26,945 nt of DNA from Folioceros fuciformis (taxonomy: Eukaryota; Anthocerotophyta; Anthocerotopsida; Anthocerotales). The stretch lies in the NCBI GenBank assembly GCA_049999805.1, contig JBNGIO010004063.1, positions 1 to 26,945 on the forward strand, written 5' to 3'. Shown one piece after another: positions 9,046 through 18,004 of this stretch. The notes under the pieces were generated by a model. It saw only the letters and a list, made by a program, of their open reading frames with translations. It was not told the DNA's origin and searched no databases. Position numbers and translations under genes: made by a program. The number at the start of each line of letters is the position of its first letter. Position 1 is the first letter of the stretch.

Positions 9046-9250
9046 GTAAATGAGTTCTTATCATTTCCCAATTTGCAGCAAATAAGCACTCCAAATGGAT
9101 TCTATCCAACATCCTAGATGAGCTTACCAAGCATATTTTCACATTTAAAAGGAATTTCCATTTCATCACTGAACTTAATGTTAGACCCTCCTTATTACAT
9201 CAAGTAGGGGTCTCGAGCATGTTTTAGTGAACCTTCCACGTTTCTAGAAC
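9046..9250. repeat. Diverged direct repeat, copy A
   Basis: The sequence from agtaaatgagttctta through cttattac aligns by eye with 9515-9670. The order of shared words is the same in both: agtaaat, agttctt, catttcc, tttgcag, aaat, atcc-agatgag, tttccatt/ttcccatt, gaac-tta-tgtt, actccctatt. Divergence is high, so the duplication is old. No coding capacity is seen. Confidence 0.5.
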
Positions 9251-9514
9251 TTTATCATTTAAGACAACATAAGTTATTGTAAACTAAAAAAATATAGAGA
9301 GTGATAATATGTTCAAGGGCTCCCATATTCTACTCTTCATAACTTATTTAAAATAAAAGGGGTCTCAAACTTGAAAATAAGTATCCCTTTATCCATTCCC
9401 TTCTACATGCACCATCAAGTCCAAGAAACAACAATGAAACCATAACTCAATTGACAAACGAAATTTTGGCTAAACTCACCTAAAACCCCTACCCAATGGA
9501 CCTACCAGTTGTTT

Positions 9515-9715
9515 AGTAAATAGTTCTTTCCATTTCCAGGTTTGCAGGAAATGGAGCTATGAAAGTGGTCTCATCTCCAATATCCAAGATGAGGATACGC
9601 AGCCTATCTTGGGAATTAATCTGGATTCCCATTTGACTGCCGAACCTTATGTTCGAACTCCCTATTGTATTTTTAAAGTGCCATTATTTGTCAAGCCTCC
9701 ACTTTTCCCTTTCAT
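9515..9715. repeat. Diverged direct repeat, copy B
   Basis: This is the second copy of the repeat at 9046-9250, about 468 bases downstream in the same orientation. The copies may be remnants of LTRs or an ancient tandem duplication. The intervening 9251-9514 shows nothing recognisable. Confidence 0.5.
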
Positions 9716-9745
9716 GCCTATGCAATTTGGATTTTCTTTCCTACA

Positions 9746-9982
9746 ATGTCTGTACATGACACATGGAGGGCTATTCAATGCTTGAAGTTATTAAATTCCC
9801 GCAATGCAGATGCTGCTACCCAAAGAAGTCTTCCGACTACATGTTATAATCGTATGTTTGTCCCTAACACCATTTGTTCAGGAGGTTCTATGATGAGCCA
9901 GATGTTCCTTCCATTTTCTTCGTATAGTTACCCGGCCCACCCTCGGAAAGGTTTTGAATTTGTTCCCCCTGCCTCTTGGTGA
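9746..9982 (+). CDS. Small unassigned open frame
   Basis: An ATG at 9746 opens 78 codons ending in TGA. The composition is unremarkable (Ser, Pro, Thr) and I see no motif, signal peptide or membrane segment. It lies between the duplicated repeat and the 3' side of the glucanase gene. It may be chance. Confidence 0.15.
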   Translation: MSVHDTWRAIQCLKLLNSRNADAATQRSLPTTCYNRMFVPNTICSGGSMMSQMFLPFSSYSYPAHPRKGFEFVPPASW

Positions 9983-11464
9983 GAGTTCCGTTTGCAAGAG
10001 TGTTTACGCCTTTGACCGGTGCAATTGAACAGCCCTCATCGCAGCAGCAGGAGCTCTAATCATCTCCCAGCCATGGGGTTTGGATAACATCTTCTGGCTG
10101 CCAGTGCACATCCTTTGCACCTTGGATTGATTCACCATACCAGCCTTGATTTTGATGGTGATGGCTTGCCTGCGGAATTGGCTCCCTGTGCCAGAATCAG
10201 TCCGTGAAAGGTGACAAATATCTGAAGCAGATATGGGTTCAAGGTCGAGAATAGTTGCGATGATCCATCATCTCAACATGGAGGCTCAAATGATGTCATG
10301 TGGCATTTATCACCCTTCCTGTGAATTTGAACTGGGTAACAGGTCTGAAAGGTTTTGTGCTTCCAGATCGACATCCCTTGGAAAGTGATTTCCTCTGTGG
10401 CGAACGCTCTCTTCGGGTTGGATTTTATGCTCCCTTAGTCATAGATTAGAGCATCGAGATCTGATATTCCACAAGAAAGATTGAAGGCCGCTGATGAAGC
10501 ACCTGCGTTCTGCTGAGCTGCCCGATGTGGGAGAATGTGGACTGATGATAAGGAGGGTGGTGTGGGAAAGTTTCGAAGGCTGTCAATGTGCGATGCCATA
10601 CTTTGTAGCTGTGGCTGGGATATCGTTGCCGTGAACATCATGACACCTCGTCCTGACAAGACCTATACCAATTCCCGAGTCCTATCTTAGACAAGACTCC
10701 TAATGGCCAGTGCGCTGACTTTGTCTTGGTCTGGATTTTATGGTGCAATGGTTTTTAGATCGGATCGGCAGCCGTGATGCGTTGAGATGAGAGATTCATG
10801 TTCTGTGACGTATGGATGCGTGCCGCAGGGCTACTAAGCTGTGCCAGAAGGCCGCAGAATAGCTCCTGGAGATCTCCCTACAGCGTATAGCATCCATACA
10901 CTAGCTTTTCGGGTGACCTTTTCTGCTCCAACTCAGCCTGAATCAACCTCCCACACATCTGCACCTGCAGTTGCTGTTAGCGCATGATTTTCCGAACAGC
11001 TATCCCGTTATGACCTGTGGGTATGAGTTTTCCAGGGGTGCTCGTTTAGAGTACCGAGCGTCCATGGGACACCAAGAGAGTGCCAAACGCACGAAGTACA
11101 GAAAGTAACTTGTGGGACTGGACGCGACCAGTCTGAAGGGCACGTTTCAGGCACAAACGATGCCAACAACAGCTCCTGTGCTGCTGGTAACTTTTTCCTC
11201 CGGAACAGGAAGTACAAGCCCCAAGAGTGCGATGCACATCATCCTCTTCCTTGTGTTTGACAATAGGATCTACGCAGAAACATGGCTATAACTCGCCCAG
11301 TCTACTGGGCATTCTTTGCTTGCATTCAGAGGCAGTCTGAATGAGGCTTTATATCTACGAGTTCACGCGACACACATCCAGAGGCTCTTTGAAGAATCCC
11401 TTTAACTGAGCACCTGCCCACACGAGCTCACCGCCTGGGATGGACCAACTCCTACTGATCTAGT
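9983..11464. other. Intergenic DNA downstream of the glucanase gene
   Basis: No recognisable gene is present. The part nearest 11464 should contain the 3' untranslated region of the minus-strand glucanase; I do not see a canonical AATAAA on the minus strand close to the stop. Minus-strand frames at 10435-10659 and 11008-11237 show no family signature. Confidence 0.4.
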
Positions 11465-13520
11465 CTAACGCATAGATGATTTTGATAACAGAACCTGGTA
11501 TATCAAGAGTGAAAAAGAACAACAAGCGAGCCCTGTGAGCAATGATAATGCAAAAACCTGACGGATGCCAGAACCGCTGCCCACGTTGGGTTGCACCAAT
11601 AGGGTGAGCATATGGATTATGCTAAGGTGTCAAAATTTGCAGTCACAAGGTGTTATGCAGACCCGAAACGTAGACGGAAGGTGAGGAAAAGCGAAGCTTT
11701 CAGTTGAAGTTGACAAGGAAGAAGAGGAGAGCCAATGCTGCTATGACCGATATTCGATTGCCCCGCTCCAAGGGTAGCACACCTGCAGACGAGCTGCTCA
11801 ACGACAGACAAGCAACCAGATCCCACAGTCAGAGGGTGAGGCCGTGTAATGAAGGATTGAAACGGAAGCGAAATCCTCCTTGCACATCGGTAACATACCC
11901 TACGCTTGATTGGTAGAAGCATGTTGGAGTACCTGCCAATGAGGACAAGGGAACCACAAGGCATGAGCTTAAAATCCATGTCCAGCACCGCGAGGCAGCA
12001 TGGCAGGAAGATAAAAGGAATGCAGGAAAAAGACGCAGAACGCACTTGGATCGGTGGTGCTCAAGGTGGCAGCTCCAGAGAAATTGCAAGCTTGAGATTG
12101 GAAGCCGCTCCTGACCCAGAAGCTATTGAAAGCATAAGAAGCATGGTTGTAGATGGTGTTGGGCACGAAGCAGCGACCCCCCGGCTGAATTGGGCCGCAG
12201 TCCGCCTGGCCCTGCGGTCCGCAAGCCCAGTCCAGACCAGCCTGCAGACTGGCATTGGACGCACTCGTCCTCCCCACGCACCAAGCCCGGACTTGGTTTC
12301 CCCCGCCGTTGCCTCCTCCTCCGCCGCTCCCACCTCCCCCGGAGCTGGAACCCCCGGATGAGCTGAAGCTGATCTGGTACACCTGCTTCTGGTCGGGCGT
12401 GAAGAGCCCCCAGTTGCGCTCCGACGTTGGCCCCGGCTTGCCATTCTCATTGTAGAGCGCGAAGATGTAGACATCAATCTCCATGCCCACCTTCCCAGGG
12501 GTACCCTGATTGTTCAGCGAGTGCTTCACCAGGTTTCCGTTGAAGGCCTGCGCGTTGCTCACCGTGGCCGCCGTCTCCCCGGAGTCCCCCTTGGATGGCC
12601 ATCCCGCCTCCGACACCAGGACTGTGATCTGCGAGTAGTTGTAGAAACCAAGAGCAGCGTAGACGGCATCCACCTGCGCCTCGTAGAGGCCGTAGTACTT
12701 TAACCCGGAGCCGGAATCCACCACGGGCTGCGAGGCCTGGAGGAGGGCGTAGTTGAGGCTGATGTTGCCCGGATCCTGCACGTAGGCGTAGTAGGGGTAG
12801 GTGTTGACCATGAAGACGGAGCCTGTCTTCTGCAGGAAGGAGAGCATGTCCCGCACCACGTCATCCAGGCTGGTGTTAAACCTTCCCGCTGAGGGCGGAT
12901 ATGATTTCTGGAGCACGGACATGGAGTTGGGCGTGGACACCTTGATGCTCCCGTCCAGCTGCTTCTTGGTGAGCGCCGTGTGGATATTTACCATTGCCGA
13001 CACAAGGTACTGCGACAGGTTTGTGGTGGTGAGCACCTCGGTGCCCACCGCTACCATCTTGATGTTCACCTTGGGCACGTAGGCTGCCACATTGTTGTCC
13101 ACCCACTTGTTGGCCGCGTCCCCCGACATGGCCAGCCCCAGCAGCTCCTGGTTGGTCACCCCGACGATCACCTCTATGCTGCTCCCGGACAGAGCCTTGA
13201 GGGTGGAGGAATCCGAGTCGAAGAGGCGCACCCTGGTGATCCCGTACTGCTGAAGCAGCTGCACCGTCTGCGACGCCGGCGGCAAGTCGGTCGCCGCCCT
13301 CCCCCAGCATACTCCCACCTGCTTAGATCCTGCGCCCAAACCACCCACCACCGTCACGGGTGCGACAACACTTGTCAAAAGCATTCATCTCACAGACCGC
13401 CATGGCCGCAACATTAGAGCTGGCATTGCTGTACCCGCATTGGCATATACCTGCCACGCTGAAAAGGAGACACAGTCGCAGCAGCAGGAGCAATCCAGCC
13501 CAACCCATCCTCCGGTCCAT
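11465..13520 (-). CDS. GH17 glucan endo-1,3-beta-glucosidase with X8 (CBM43) domain, probably GPI-anchored
   Basis: It hydrolyses beta-1,3-glucan (callose) at the cell surface. My model (minus) has exons 13520-13451, 13329-12046, 11932-11899 and 11576-11465, giving 499 codons; all three introns are GT-AG (121, 113 and 322 bases). Residues 1-23 form a signal peptide (WAGLLLLLRLCLLFSVA). GH17 starts at KQVGVCWG; VGTEV holds the likely acid/base Glu121 and VSEAGWPSKG the nucleophile Glu264; KPGPTSERNWGLF closes the domain. A Gly/Ser linker (about 346-368) leads to the X8 domain (AWCV, DWAC, RCFVPNT, ACNFSGAA). The sixth Cys, in PTCFY, is supplied only after splicing, with the usual 18-residue spacing. 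Exon 4 adds a hydrophobic tail (VFALSLLTGLACCSFSLL) suited to a GPI signal. If intron 3 is not used, exon 3 runs to TGA at 11829 and gives 485 residues without the tail. VGTE differs from the more usual VGNE. Confidence 0.93.
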
Positions 13521-14110
13521 GGCCCTGGACTTTCTCCGCGCCTTCTTCAGCTCAGATCCATTCAGCTCGATTCCTCCCCAATTGGCAGCCGGCAATGCCA
13601 ATGCAGGCAGAATTAGGGGACACGCTATGTCACCGCCCCTCCGGTCTCCACTGCATCCGAATCCACCTGCTCCTTAATGCCCAGCTAACAGCGAATTTCG
13701 CCTCCCGTGAATCCGAGACCGCATTCAGCAATCTGGACCTGGGTCTGTGCATTGGATTGCACACTGACACTCCCTGTTGACCAAATTCCGGGAAAGCTCG
13801 GCCCAGATTTGACCTCCAATCCTACATACCCGGACTCACAATGCCGATGGGGCGATGGCGGAATGGAGAGAGTTCGAGAGGCGGACGCGAGGGGCGAGGC
13901 GAGGCGAGGCGGGGACAAGAAAAGGAAAGGGTGTACGGAGCGAGGGCGGGGAAGCGAAGGGGCTCTGGCTTGTTGCAAAGGGTGGCGATGGCTGCAACGG
14001 GGAAGACGCTGGGAGCTTGGTAAGGGGGTAAGGGACAGGCGGAAGAGATAGAGAGAGGGAATACAGTCCACCAGACCAACGGCCCATTCTAATTTTTTCG
14101 TATTCGGATG
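13521..14110 (-). promoter_or_regulatory. GC- and CT-rich upstream region of the glucanase gene
   Basis: Read on the minus strand, the DNA upstream of the start codon is rich in C and T, as in many plant 5' leaders and core promoters. It holds three copies of GCGAG on the plus strand (13894-13908). I see no clear TATA box. Open frames on both strands here follow from GC richness and show no protein signature. Confidence 0.4.
13894..13913. repeat. Short GCGAG tandem repeat
   Basis: There are three perfect copies of GCGAG followed by GCGGG. It lies in the probable 5' leader or promoter of the glucanase gene. Confidence 0.8.
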
Positions 14111-15126
14111 CATACTTACGTATTACGAGAATGTAAAAGTGGATGGTGATTCCAACAATACATACAGTACATACTCGGAATTGTAGTTTCAATTGCCTAC
14201 AGACCTACATACATACTTACCCTTGGGGTTCAGTGACAGGCCAAAAGGGTTGTCATGCACGGAGTTCCGACACCGAGAGTTCAATGGGATGGAGGCCCTC
14301 CGGCCGACGGGCTGACTGCTGGATGGCCCGACGGGCGAGGCAACCAACGGTGGGCCTCATTGGACACAGCAGAGAAGCCGCTTCAAATTTGGATGCAGCT
14401 GCCCAGCCCCTGCACCCTGCAAGCCGCAAGCTGCAAGATGCAAGCTGGATGTTGCAAGCTCGACGGCGTCCGCGATCCAGGGTGGAGGGGAATGTGCACA
14501 CGTCACGCATGTGGCCCCTCCAAAAGAGAAAAAGAGGTTTATTGGGAAACGTGATTTCTGGTCCGTACCGTGTACACACTACAGTCTGCAGGAGCAATAC
14601 TTCAACGGCTGCGGGTCGACCGATGTATGCCACACATCGTGCACTGCTGGGAGATCGTAACTGGATTGGTGGCCGCACGGCAGCCTGGCCGTTGCCAATT
14701 TGAAAAACACAGAGCCCGGACCCACGTCTCTGGCATCCACCAGATCTGGATGTATCTACAAACATTTTTGGGATGGCAGGGCAGGTCCCATGTATGTATG
14801 TACACAGCCCCACTCAACGGTAGGCTCGCCAAGCTCCGCCAGTTCGATGTTCAATGTCCGACGTCCACCCCACCCGCAAAACCCCACTACACCCAAAGTG
14901 ACTCTGTTTTCTAGTATAATAAGAGAAACGGAGTGCATCGGACTTCATATGCCCCGCTCTACGTCTACGTCTTGCAACTGCAGTCTTGGCATCTGGAGCA
15001 CTTCAGTACTGGCCCGCCACGAGGTGGCCATGGCTGCCGACTTTGTCCACACACCTTTGTGCGCGCCCGCGAGACAGGACTGTGGCTGACGACACGGTCT
15101 AGGTACGTCAATTTTAAATTGTGTAA
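14111..15126. other. GC-rich stretch, no recognised gene
   Basis: The start (14150-14220) is rich in TACATAC words. Two long frames overlap on opposite strands (14143-14703 plus and 14253-14813 minus, 186 codons each). Neither shows a motif, and such mirrored frames are common in GC-rich non-coding DNA. A heptamer repeat lies at 14418-14445. Confidence 0.4.
14418..14445. repeat. Four copies of a 7-base repeat (TGCAAGC type)
   Basis: Four consecutive heptamers read TGCAAGC, CGCAAGC, TGCAAGA and TGCAAGC. A further TGCAAGC follows after a short spacer near 14453. Confidence 0.85.
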
Positions 15127-15327
15127 GCAGACAGAAAGGACATCAACCCCGCAGCATCTCTCCTGGCTCTCGAGAACCTCTGGTTGGCTGGCATGCTCTC
15201 TGCCTCCTTCGTTAGCCTGCAAGACCGCGGGAAGCTTGATCATGCATTTGATCGAGTCCACAGTGTGTTTGATGCCATGCTGTTCGACGACGGAATCGAA
15301 TTGATTGTGCTCACCATCCCCTCATGA
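15127..15327 (+). CDS. Unassigned exon-like open frame, faint PPR-like look
   Basis: This plus-strand frame of 66 codons follows a TAA at 15124-15126 and ends in TGA at 15325-15327. A possible splice acceptor (gtgtaagcag) ends at 15130, so it may be a last exon. The composition is protein-like: residues such as LLALENLWLAGMLSASFVSL are followed by DRGKLDHAF and VFDAMLFDD. The pattern G-KLDHA-then-VFDAM resembles a PPR repeat, but one repeat with an insertion is not enough to assign it. It is on the opposite strand to the neighbouring PPR relic. I see no convincing upstream exon. It could be a gene fragment. Confidence 0.3.
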   Translation, partial: ADRKDINPAASLLALENLWLAGMLSASFVSLQDRGKLDHAFDRVHSVFDAMLFDDGIELIVLTIPS

Positions 15328-15469
15328 CTCAGTGCTACTACAATTATACGAGTAACAGTACCACCACTCCGACTGCATACCAGCGACTCACATCCAGTGC
15401 TGTCATCCTCATCACACGCATACCAATCGGACCATTCTTTGTCTCAGCATCCTTTATACGTGGCCACGG

Positions 15470-16970
15470 CCACGCTATAAAAAACCAGGCGTCCATCTTC
15501 TTCTTTCCAGAAACTGTGAGGACAACTGCATGCCTTTCTGCAAGCTGCCACCGCGTACAAAGGAGTCCAGAAGAAGGCAGGCTTGCGAAAATAACTTCGT
15601 CATCCACAATCGGGCCCTCCCCTCCTGCGAATCCATTTTTCTGCACACAACAAGCGCCTCTTGGTCAAGCTTTTGCTGGGCGTACCCAGCAATGCGGGCG
15701 GTTCTTGTCAACCAAATTGTTTGTAGACAAGCCATCAGAGACGCGCCAAGCATCTCCCAATTCGCCACATTTTGCATACTTATCCACCAAGCTGTTTCCC
15801 ACTGGTAAGCTAGTCAGACGCCATCCACCAGAACCGATGAGTGAATCTGCCTGCCCTTCCGTAGGGCATTATCCCGTGCACAGGGCTTCGGCCTTCAGAT
15901 GGCCCAGCAAAAGGAACATGGCCACCACAACCAGGCCCTCAAGCTCCATCTTCATCATTCAGCACATGCTCCTCGTCACCAGCCCTTGCTGTGCATACCC
16001 AGGTATCAGGTTACTCCATGTAAGCGCATCCTGTATGGCCAAGCTGTCAGAAACCCTACGCGCATCTTCCAGTTCGCCGTATCTGCCATACATGTCCACC
16101 AAGTGCAGGTGGACACCACCATGTTACCTTGCAGTCCTCTTTCCCCAATCTAGCCTTCTATAATGCAACTGAACATGCACACACCTTGAGAGGGCAAGAA
16201 AAAGTAACCTCCAAAGCCCCAATCAGGCCGTCCTGCTTCGTTTGGCCATGCAGAACAAGAGCATTGTTGCCGAAACCGTGTTGTGGCATGCACACTCGGG
16301 GAAATGATGGCGTCCACATCCTTGTCGGCCAAACTGTCCAAAACCTGGCGTGCATCCTCAACCACTCCACACTTCACACACATGCTCAGCAGGCACATGC
16401 CTTTGAGTATGTAATAATCTACCCGTCCTCCTCACACAATCGGTCAATGCAGCTGCCCACGAGCACATACCATCAGAAGACAAGTAACAATGACATGGGT
16501 CAGCCACGATTAATCCATCTCGCTCCACTTGTTCATGCGGAAAGCGCGCCTCTTGACGGACACGATGATCGGAGCCGTCCATGTCAATCAATCGAGTCGT
16601 GTGACCAAGATATCAAAAATGCAGCGGACATCCTCCGATTCGCACATTTTTGCATTTTGGATTATGTCCACCAATCGGCTGACAACGAAGAGGCTGCCAC
16701 TGATGCCAGTGTTCGAGACATCGAAGTCCACTTTTCTCCCAAATTTCAAGTCGGCGGAAGGTGCACAAGTTTGAAGAGCACCCACAAAGATGTGAGCATC
16801 TGCGTTGCACACCCAGCCTACGCATCTCAGGGTAAAGTTGAATCCCCTCCTTTGGTTTCCGGGGGATTGAAATGTGAGGAGCCGGGGCAATACTACGTGA
16901 CGGCATCCGGTTTCCCCACCCTGGTGAGCACATCGCGGGACCTTGTACCCTACCTGACAGCAAATAAATG
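15470..16970 (-). pseudogene. Decayed PLS-type pentatricopeptide repeat gene
   Basis: Minus-strand fragments in all three frames carry PPR signatures in order: FVGALQTCAPSADLKFGRK (about 16800-16735), SRLVDII then SEDVRCIFDILVTR (about 16680-16600), LLSMCVKCGVVEDARQVLDS (about 16390-16330), LVDMYGRYGELEDARRVSDS (about 16105-16045), NSLVDKYAKCGELGDAWRVS (about 15800-15740) and ARIAGYAQQKLDQEALVV (about 15700-15640). The repeating VDMY-KCG-EDA-VFD block recurs every 280-315 bases, matching one P-L-S unit of about 100 residues. PLS-type PPR proteins act in organelle RNA editing or processing. Frameshifts and stops separate the blocks, and the MY positions and the WN after the VFD block are often mutated, so no protein is made. 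I see neither a targeting peptide nor a DYW domain. Confidence 0.82.
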
Positions 16971-17498
16971 ATGCTGGATATGGCCCAAATATGTAAGTAC
17001 AGTACAGAGGTATGTACACATGCAGTTCCTTCGTACTCCATTACATACCAAGTACAAGCTAATAACCTACAGTATCTTAGATAGGAGAGGCCCAACATCC
17101 GCAGGCTTTTTCTGGCATATAAACTTATTCCGCCGCCGCCCTCTCCATCTTTTATATGGGTTGGGTACCCTTCGTACTTCCTCTCTTTGGTTCTTGAAGC
17201 AGTTTGGTTACCACCAGCATAATTTGAGGCGTGTTTCCTGTTCTATGATTTTTTTCAGCACTCTCCTCGATTGAGTTTATTACTGCCGTTAGTGTACTCT
17301 ATCAACTTCCTTTACACTCAATCCCTACGATGACGCTACCCACGCTTTTGTTCCTTTCTTTTAGGAACAAAGTTTGGCAAGCTAATAGTGTCTTCGATGT
17401 TCAAGGGGTGGGCTTTCGGGCATGAAGGTGTGGCATCCTGTCTCCATCATTTTCGGGTCGGCCAAGCCCTACCAAAGGAGTCTCAAGGTGGATGGCTA
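16971..17498. other. Transition from GC-rich to AT-rich DNA, no gene seen
   Basis: The stretch is rich in GTAC/TACATAC words at 16990-17060, similar to 14150-14220 at the other side of the GC-rich block. No coding sequence is recognised. Confidence 0.4.
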
Positions 17499-17526
17499 TT
17501 TTTTTTTTTTTTTTTTTTTTTTTTTT
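17499..17526. repeat. Run of 28 T (poly(A) on the minus strand)
   Basis: Twenty-eight consecutive T are followed by ATTTTATATTTTATATTACC. Read on the minus strand this is a poly(A) tract at the end of an AT-rich stretch. It could be the tail of a retroposed copy or simple slippage. Confidence 0.9.
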
Positions 17527-18004
17527 ATTTTATATTTTATATTACCAGCATAAATTATGGTGTAAATTACGAGATTCCTTTGCAAGAGGTCGATAAAGCT
17601 GATTTTTTATTACACTTAAATTACAACAAAATACAAGGTTACACTTGTAAAGTTAGTAAAATTACATGGCATGTATAAATTTACACACCTTCTATAATTT
17701 ACAGTGTATACATAATATAACTGTAAAATATATAAATATACATTAAAAAAAGTTAAACATACGTCGTATATTTGTAACATGTAAAATAATCCATATATGC
17801 AAAATATTGTAATTTCAAGTAAAGATCCAAGAAAATTAACTTATAAGCTCAAAATGGAGACACTTTCTTCTTCTTCATGTTTTCACTCTCCTCCCAAGAT
17901 CTAGATTCTACTTCTTCATTCTCCTCCATTTCACCATGGCGGATGTCTTCTATACCACTTTCTGCAACCACTTGTATTGGTTCAAGACTTTCTAAGTACG
18001 CCGT
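17527..18004. repeat. AT-rich stretch with repeated TTAC/GTAA words at the hAT 3' side
   Basis: From 17545 to 17720 words such as GTAAATTAC, AAATTAC, GTTACA, AATTACA and TTTACA recur in both orientations. hAT elements often carry subterminal repeats that bind transposase, and this lies on the 3' side of the hAT transposase relic. I could not find terminal inverted repeats or an 8-base target duplication. Confidence 0.35.

Noticed and set aside
12255-13417. Plus-strand open frames opposite the glucanase (for example 12980-13417)
   Set aside because: They are antisense shadows of the GH17 coding exon, rich in His and Arg as expected from the complement of its codons.
13323-13601. Minus frame at 13601-13323 as a separate small protein
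   Set aside because: Its middle part is the signal-peptide exon of the glucanase. The remainder is 5' leader and intron 1, and it has no ATG before 13520.
14143-14813. Two 186-codon open frames on opposite strands
   Set aside because: They mirror each other in GC-rich DNA, show no motif on either strand and have no splice or promoter context.
17388-17678. Plus frame with a poly-Phe run
   Set aside because: It is translation of the 28-T tract and AT-rich DNA.
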